DNA from: Verrucomicrobiota bacterium
GTDB taxonomy: Bacteria; Verrucomicrobiota; Lentisphaeria; Victivallales; Victivallaceae
NCBI GenBank assembly: GCA_023459755.1
Contig: JAEWSS010000134.1
Coordinates: 1-8,965, forward strand
Direction of reading: 5' to 3'
Length of the DNA stretch: 8,965 nt
Below the pieces are notes generated by a model. The model ran no database searches and was not told the DNA's origin. It saw nothing but the letters and a program-made list of their open reading frames with translations. The position numbers and the translations under genes were made by a program. The number at the start of each line of letters is the position of its first letter. Within the stretch, counting starts at the first letter, position 1. This document shows positions 6,150-8,965 of the stretch, piece after piece.

Positions 6150-7496
6150 TTAATTCTCCTGATAGTAATAGTTGAGGTCGGACACGACGGCGGAAACCAC
6201 CGTGCCGGAATCGTTGAGGGTGTCGGACGCGCTGGCGGTGTCGCGCACAACCGCGACCGCGCCGGAGGCCGGAGCGTCAAGCGTTATCAGCGCCCACGCG
6301 TCGGCCGCGCCGACCGCTATGACCGCCGACTTGGTAGCCGCGCCAACGGTCAGGGTCAGCGCCACGTTGCCGGTGATCGCGCTGTTGGCGCTCTTGAGCT
6401 TGAGGGCGACCGCCGTGATGCCGCTGACCGGGTAAACTAAATTGATGCCATACGTCGCGTCGAGCGACATATAGTAGCCTGCCGCGTCGGAGTACAGCAC
6501 CGGCTTTGCGGCAACCTGACGCGACTGAAAGCCGAACGCGGCGGCGCGGTAGTCGCACGCAACGCGGATGCCGTCGACGATCACCGAAACCGGAGCGCCC
6601 GCGTCGGTCAATCCGGACAGCAGTTTGACTTCAAGCCGTCCGGAGAATCCGCCGTCAAGCGCGAGTTCGACCCACGCGCCGGACGCGCCGGCCGCCACCG
6701 CGAAAGTGTGGCCGCCGACCTCCAGCGAAATATTGCCGGTGACCGCGCTGTTGGCGCTCTTGAGGTGAAGAGCAACCGCCGAGCAGTCGGCCACGTTGTA
6801 GACCGTTTTGACCGTGTCGTTCGCGTTGGTCAGATCGGCGTAATAACCGAGTGCGGCGGAGTATTTGAGGTTGGCGATTTCCACTTCGTAGCGCAGAAGT
6901 TTGGCGTTTTGGGCGTTGGCGGCGCTGGCGGCGGCGTTGGATTCCGACGCGGCGGCGGCGGTCGCGGAGTTCCCGGCGCTGGCGGCTGACAATGCGGCGT
7001 TGGCGGCGCTGGCGGCGGCATTGGCTTCGCTCGCGGACGCGGCGGCGGCTGACGCTTCGGCGGAATTTTCCACCTGATCAAGCCGGTCGCGGCATTCCTG
7101 CGGGAACTGGTCGATCTTTACCAGCGCCGCGGTTTTGACTTCGATTTCCGAAGTGGTGTTTTCAATCTCAATATTGGTAATCGGCAGTGTCGCGGCGGAG
7201 TCGTCCTCCGGCTTGGAGACGTTCAACGTTCCGGCGACGGTTTGACGATAGCCCGGCCCGGTCAGTGTCAGCATAACGGCATGGGCGCCGACGCCGATGG
7301 CGGTGGTTTCATTCGACGCCAGCCGGATCACCCGCTGTCTGCCGTCAACTGAAAGTTCGCCGGAATAAACCGAGTTGTTTACGGCAAGTTCAATGTTGTA
7401 ATTCTCAAGATTTACCGCCTGTCCGCCTGCGCGGATTGATAACGGAATGTCCAGTGTGTCGCCGCAGTGTACGGCCAGAAAAATACCGGAAGCCAT
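6150..7496 (-). CDS. BppU-like phage tail fibre protein with coiled coil and duplicated C-terminal domain
   Basis: This 448-residue protein begins at the ATG at 7496, chosen because AGGAGA (7504-7509) lies 7 nt upstream; an upstream ATG at 7523 lacks this. Residues about 1-95 look like the BppU N-terminal baseplate-anchor domain (strands such as CGDTLDIPLSIR, then NIELAVNN and GAHAVMLTLTG). Residues 105-143 form a linker, IEIENTTSEIEV and following. Residues about 144-198 are an Ala/Ser/Asn/Glu-rich coiled coil typical of trimeric fibre shafts. The remainder is two tandem copies of a beta-rich domain (about 212-320 and 335-448), sharing the block AVAL-x-LKSANSA-x-TGN at 240 and 362. It is the first gene of the minus-strand cassette, with its own promoter. 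The likely role is attachment of a phage tail or tailocin to the cell surface; the rest of such a particle is not visible here. Confidence 0.72.
   Translation of the reverse strand: MASGIFLAVHCGDTLDIPLSIRAGGQAVNLENYNIELAVNNSVYSGELSVDGRQRVIRLASNETTAIGVGAHAVMLTLTGPGYRQTVAGTLNVSKPEDDSAATLPITNIEIENTTSEIEVKTAALVKIDQFPQECRDRLDQVENSAEASAAAASASEANAAASAANAALSAASAGNSATAAAASESNAAASAANAQNAKLLRYEVEIANLKYSAALGYYADLTNANDTVKTVYNVADCSAVALHLKSANSAVTGNISLEVGGHTFAVAAGASGAWVELALDGGFSGRLEVKLLSGLTDAGAPVSVIVDGIRVACDYRAAAFGFQSRQVAAKPVLYSDAAGYYMSLDATYGINLVYPVSGITAVALKLKSANSAITGNVALTLTVGAATKSAVIAVGAADAWALITLDAPASGAVAVVRDTASASDTLNDSGTVVSAVVSDLNYYYQEN
6153..6896 (-). repeat. Tandem duplication of a beta-rich domain inside the fibre gene
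   Basis: The C-terminal half of the fibre gene consists of two copies of one domain (about 6534-6896 and 6153-6533). Both copies contain a YS-x-x-x-GYY start and an AVAL-x-LKSANSA-x-TGN core. At the DNA level, 6366-6398 and 6732-6764 (33 nt) are nearly identical, with two differing positions, far more alike than the rest of the copies. Confidence 0.8.
6903..7067 (-). repeat. Ala/Ser/Asn coiled-coil coding repeat with 84-nt direct repeat
   Basis: Coding for residues 144-198 of the fibre is a GC-rich low-complexity stretch. Two copies of S-E-x-N-A-A-A-S-A-A-N-A are encoded 28 residues (84 nt) apart, beginning on the plus strand near 6913 and 6997. Such in-frame repeats are prone to slip and change the length of the shaft. 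Confidence 0.75.
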
Positions 7497-7503
7497 AACG
7501 TGT

Positions 7504-7509
7504 TCTCCT
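7504..7509 (-). promoter_or_regulatory. Ribosome-binding site deciding the fibre gene start
   Basis: AGGAGA on the minus strand lies 7 nt before the ATG at 7496. It rules in this start over the in-frame ATG at 7523. Confidence 0.85.
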
Positions 7510-7511
7510 TG

Positions 7512-7560
7512 TTGGTTGACCAATACTTCGGATATACCGGAATCCGGGCGGTTGTCAACC
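7512..7560. promoter_or_regulatory. Cluster of dyads overlapping the cassette promoter (candidate operators)
   Basis: Three short dyads occur here: GGTTG-T-CAACC (7550-7560, over the -35), CCGGA-A-TCCGG (7537-7547, in the spacer) and TTGGT-TG-ACCAA (7512-7523, at the start of transcription). The first and third share a GGTTG-x-C core about 38 nt apart. Binding of a repressor is inferred only. Confidence 0.4.
7531..7558 (-). promoter_or_regulatory. Promoter of the fibre cassette
   Basis: On the minus strand a perfect TTGACA -35 (7553-7558) is 16 nt from a TATATC -10 (7531-7536). Transcription would start near 7524, leaving a leader of about 28 nt that carries the Shine-Dalgarno sequence. This lets the cassette be expressed independently of trmO, although no terminator separates trmO from the cassette, so read-through is also possible. 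Confidence 0.6.
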
Positions 7561-7576
7561 TCAAGGCGAATTTATG

Positions 7577-8356
7577 TTATCGGTAGCGGGCGGTAAAGTC
7601 CCGATGCAGTTTTTTGTCGGAGTATGGATCGTGCGGATCGGCCAGCTCGGTTTCCGAGTAGCCTGACCGGATCGACTCCACGGTAACGAGTCTGCGGGAC
7701 TCATTGATGACAAATTCAATTCGCCAGGTCCGGCAGGCGATTTCCCAGACTCCGCCGCCGATTTCCGTCAGCCGTTTGCGATGGAAGTCCAGCGGTTCGA
7801 CCGCCAGCTGCACCGCGCAGAAATTCGCCAGATCGATCGTGCCGATAAAGGCGTTCCGCTCAATAAACCGCGGCGAGAAAACCACTTCAAACGAGTTTTT
7901 TTGCGTTTCGTCCACCCATCCGGCGCGGGAGTCGGGGAATGCGTCGGCTTTCGGAATGTACGGCTTGATGTCGAATATCGGCGTAAGGTCAAGCATGTCG
8001 AAATTGGCAATGTGCAGAATATTTCCCTCAATGCCGGTCAATTCCACGCAGGACAGCCCGATCGGGTTCGGCCGGTGCGGCGAACGGCTGGCGAACACCC
8101 CGACCCGGCGGCCGGCCGGCGAGATCACCGGCGGCGACACTTTTGATTTCCAGGTCTGATTCAGATGAAATTTAAAGACCACCCATATCCGTTCAAAACC
8201 GGCGAGATCGCACAACGCCTCCTCGGTTCCGAACGCCGGAAACAGTTCAATGGTTCCCGCGTTGCGGGCGAACACCCCCTGCCGCGGCGCTTCATAGCGA
8301 TAGCGTTCGCGGGTGTGAACCACCCCGATCGGGTCGATTTCCAGCCGGTCGTACAC
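7577..8356 (-). CDS. trmO: tRNA (N6-threonylcarbamoyladenosine37-N6)-methyltransferase TrmO (TsaA family)
   Basis: This 259-residue protein is a member of the YaeB/TsaA family, which methylates t6A37 of tRNA-Thr using S-adenosylmethionine through an unusual beta-barrel. The N-terminus has the family opening IDPIGVVHTR (7-16) and a QG motif (26-27). The hallmark FASRSPHRPNPIGLS is at 88-102, followed by DLTPIFDIKPYIP (123-135). The C-terminal part (about 165-259) matches the extra domain of full-length family members, compared with about 235 residues in E. coli. The start is a GTG at 8354-8356, 4 nt after the permease stop, with only a weak AAGG-type upstream signal, so translation probably depends on coupling with the permease gene. 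Confidence in the family is high; the start codon is the best available, as the motif begins right after it. Confidence 0.93.
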   Translation of the reverse strand: MYDRLEIDPIGVVHTRERYRYEAPRQGVFARNAGTIELFPAFGTEEALCDLAGFERIWVVFKFHLNQTWKSKVSPPVISPAGRRVGVFASRSPHRPNPIGLSCVELTGIEGNILHIANFDMLDLTPIFDIKPYIPKADAFPDSRAGWVDETQKNSFEVVFSPRFIERNAFIGTIDLANFCAVQLAVEPLDFHRKRLTEIGGGVWEIACRTWRIEFVINESRRLVTVESIRSGYSETELADPHDPYSDKKLHRDFTARYR

Positions 8357-8360
8357 TTTT

Positions 8361-8965
8361 TCAGTTCGCCTTGGCCTCTTCGCGGGTCATTATCTGATCG
8401 ACCGTCAGCCGGTATCCGGATTCCGGGTCGCCGTTCATGACGCCGCGGAAGGCTCTTAACCCTTGCGGAACCTCAAGGTCGCCGGCCTCCAGTGTGATAT
8501 TGAACGCCTGATGTTCGCTTTCCAGGCGCAGTCTGCCGTTTTCGGCACGGCCGACCGCGGTGATCTTTTTGTTGTCGAACCGCATGTCCGTTCCGGCGTC
8601 CAGTGCGGCGGACGACAGCTGCGTGTAGCGGTCCGGCATCAGCGGCGTGAGCACCATCAACCCCGCCCAGGCGATCGCCGTGGCCAGCAGCGCCGAAAGA
8701 AATCCCACCTTCAGCCACTGGAAAAAGTTGACGTGAATGTGGCTTTTGCGTTCCAGCATACCCAGCGCCACAATGTTCGCCGTACTGCCGATCATGGTGA
8801 TATTGCCGCCGAAACAGGCGCCGAACAGCAGCGCCCACCACAGCGGAAGGTCTTTCAAGGTCTGCGACAACTGCTCGATAACCGGGCTGAAGGCCGCAAC
8901 AAAAATAACGTTGTCCACAAAGGCCGACCCTACCGCCGACACACTGAGGATGAACGGTACCAGCG
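8361..8965 (-). CDS. ArsB/NhaD/SLC13-type ion permease, C-terminal part (truncated by window edge)
   Basis: The frame remains open at the right edge, where LVPFILSVSAVGSAFVDNV is encoded, so the gene starts outside the window. The segment SAFVDNV and then FGGNITMIGSTANIVALGM are hallmark half-helix and Asn-rich motifs of the ion-transporter superfamily (NhaD, ArsB, SLC13), where the Asn and Asp residues line the ion site. Two further hydrophobic stretches are visible: one near LWWALLFGACFGG and another in VGFLSALLATAIAWAGLMVL. After the last TM, about 90 residues form a soluble tail with beta-like strands (for example NGRLRLESEHQ and FNITLEAGDLEV), an unusual addition for the family. It may be a sodium/proton antiporter or an oxyanion permease; the substrate cannot be read from the tail. 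It is directly upstream of trmO. Confidence 0.82.
   Translation of the reverse strand, partial: LVPFILSVSAVGSAFVDNVIFVAAFSPVIEQLSQTLKDLPLWWALLFGACFGGNITMIGSTANIVALGMLERKSHIHVNFFQWLKVGFLSALLATAIAWAGLMVLTPLMPDRYTQLSSAALDAGTDMRFDNKKITAVGRAENGRLRLESEHQAFNITLEAGDLEVPQGLRAFRGVMNGDPESGYRLTVDQIMTREEAKAN

Noticed and set aside
6149..6280. Upstream start at 6280 for the fibre-associated protein
   Set aside because: The extra 44 residues overlap the fibre gene, look non-natural (Pro/Arg/Thr-rich) and lack the ribosome-binding site found at 6155-6160.
6903..7067. CRISPR or tandem DNA repeat array
   Set aside because: Repeats are in-frame codons for Ala/Ser/Asn in a coiled coil, with no uniform repeat-spacer pattern.
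4580..7496. Diversity-generating retroelement target in the fibre genes
   Set aside because: No reverse transcriptase gene or template repeat is visible in this window, and no adenine-biased variable region was recognised.
7537..7547. CCGGA-A-TCCGG hairpin as terminator of trmO
   Set aside because: The stem is very short with a single-base loop and there is no T run after it on the minus strand.
7704..8159. Plus-strand reading frames opposite trmO
   Set aside because: trmO motifs are unmistakable on the minus strand; the opposing frames are shadows.
8940..8942. GTG at 8940-8942 as the start of the permease gene
   Set aside because: The coding frame and a conserved family segment continue to the window edge, so this codon is an internal valine.

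Overview
The window reads as a chromosomal stretch of a moderately GC-rich, probably Gram-negative anaerobe of the PVC group, with Lentisphaerota (Victivallis-like) as the best guess. The basis is indirect: a thioredoxin-fold protein of the FTGSDWC type common in PVC bacteria, a divergent clan GH-D glycosidase, and YcxB-like membrane proteins. No rRNA, tRNA or other phylogenetic marker is present, so the assignment is an inference. There is no CRISPR array, insertion sequence, integrase or tRNA gene.

Layout. (1) 1-351, plus strand: the 3' part of a thioredoxin-like protein, ending at a bidirectional terminator (387-423). (2) 436-2442, minus strand: a 668-aa alpha-galactosidase-like glycosidase of the GH36/GH27 type. 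(3) 2517-4296, plus strand: a compact operon of two two-TM YcxB-like proteins followed by an overlapping AAC(3)-family N-acetyltransferase gene, ending in a strong hairpin (4310-4347). (4) 4368-7496, minus strand: a four-gene cassette that looks like the receptor-binding end of a phage or tailocin. It holds a BppU-like fibre with an Ala/Ser coiled coil and a duplicated C-terminal domain, a small fibre-associated protein, a LamG/concanavalin-like fibre protein and a small one-TM protein. It has its own promoter (7531-7558), good ribosome-binding sites and tight gene junctions. (5) 7577-8965, minus strand: trmO, a tRNA t6A37 methyltransferase, directly downstream of the C-terminal part of an ArsB/NhaD/SLC13-type ion permease that runs off the window.

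How the parts relate. The housekeeping blocks look ordinary. The unusual element is the fibre cassette. It sits between trmO and the acetyltransferase operon, with no capsid, tube, baseplate, tape-measure or integrase genes visible, so inside this window it is an orphan adhesion module. The first beta-sandwich of its LamG-type protein is clearly more AT-rich (about 46% GC by hand count) than the rest of the cassette (roughly 57-73% in sampled lines), which suggests the receptor-binding domain has been swapped. The cassette promoter is crowded with short perfect dyads, suggesting dedicated regulation. The intergenic region 2443-2516 places a candidate promoter almost on top of an ATG without a Shine-Dalgarno sequence, so leaderless translation is possible there.
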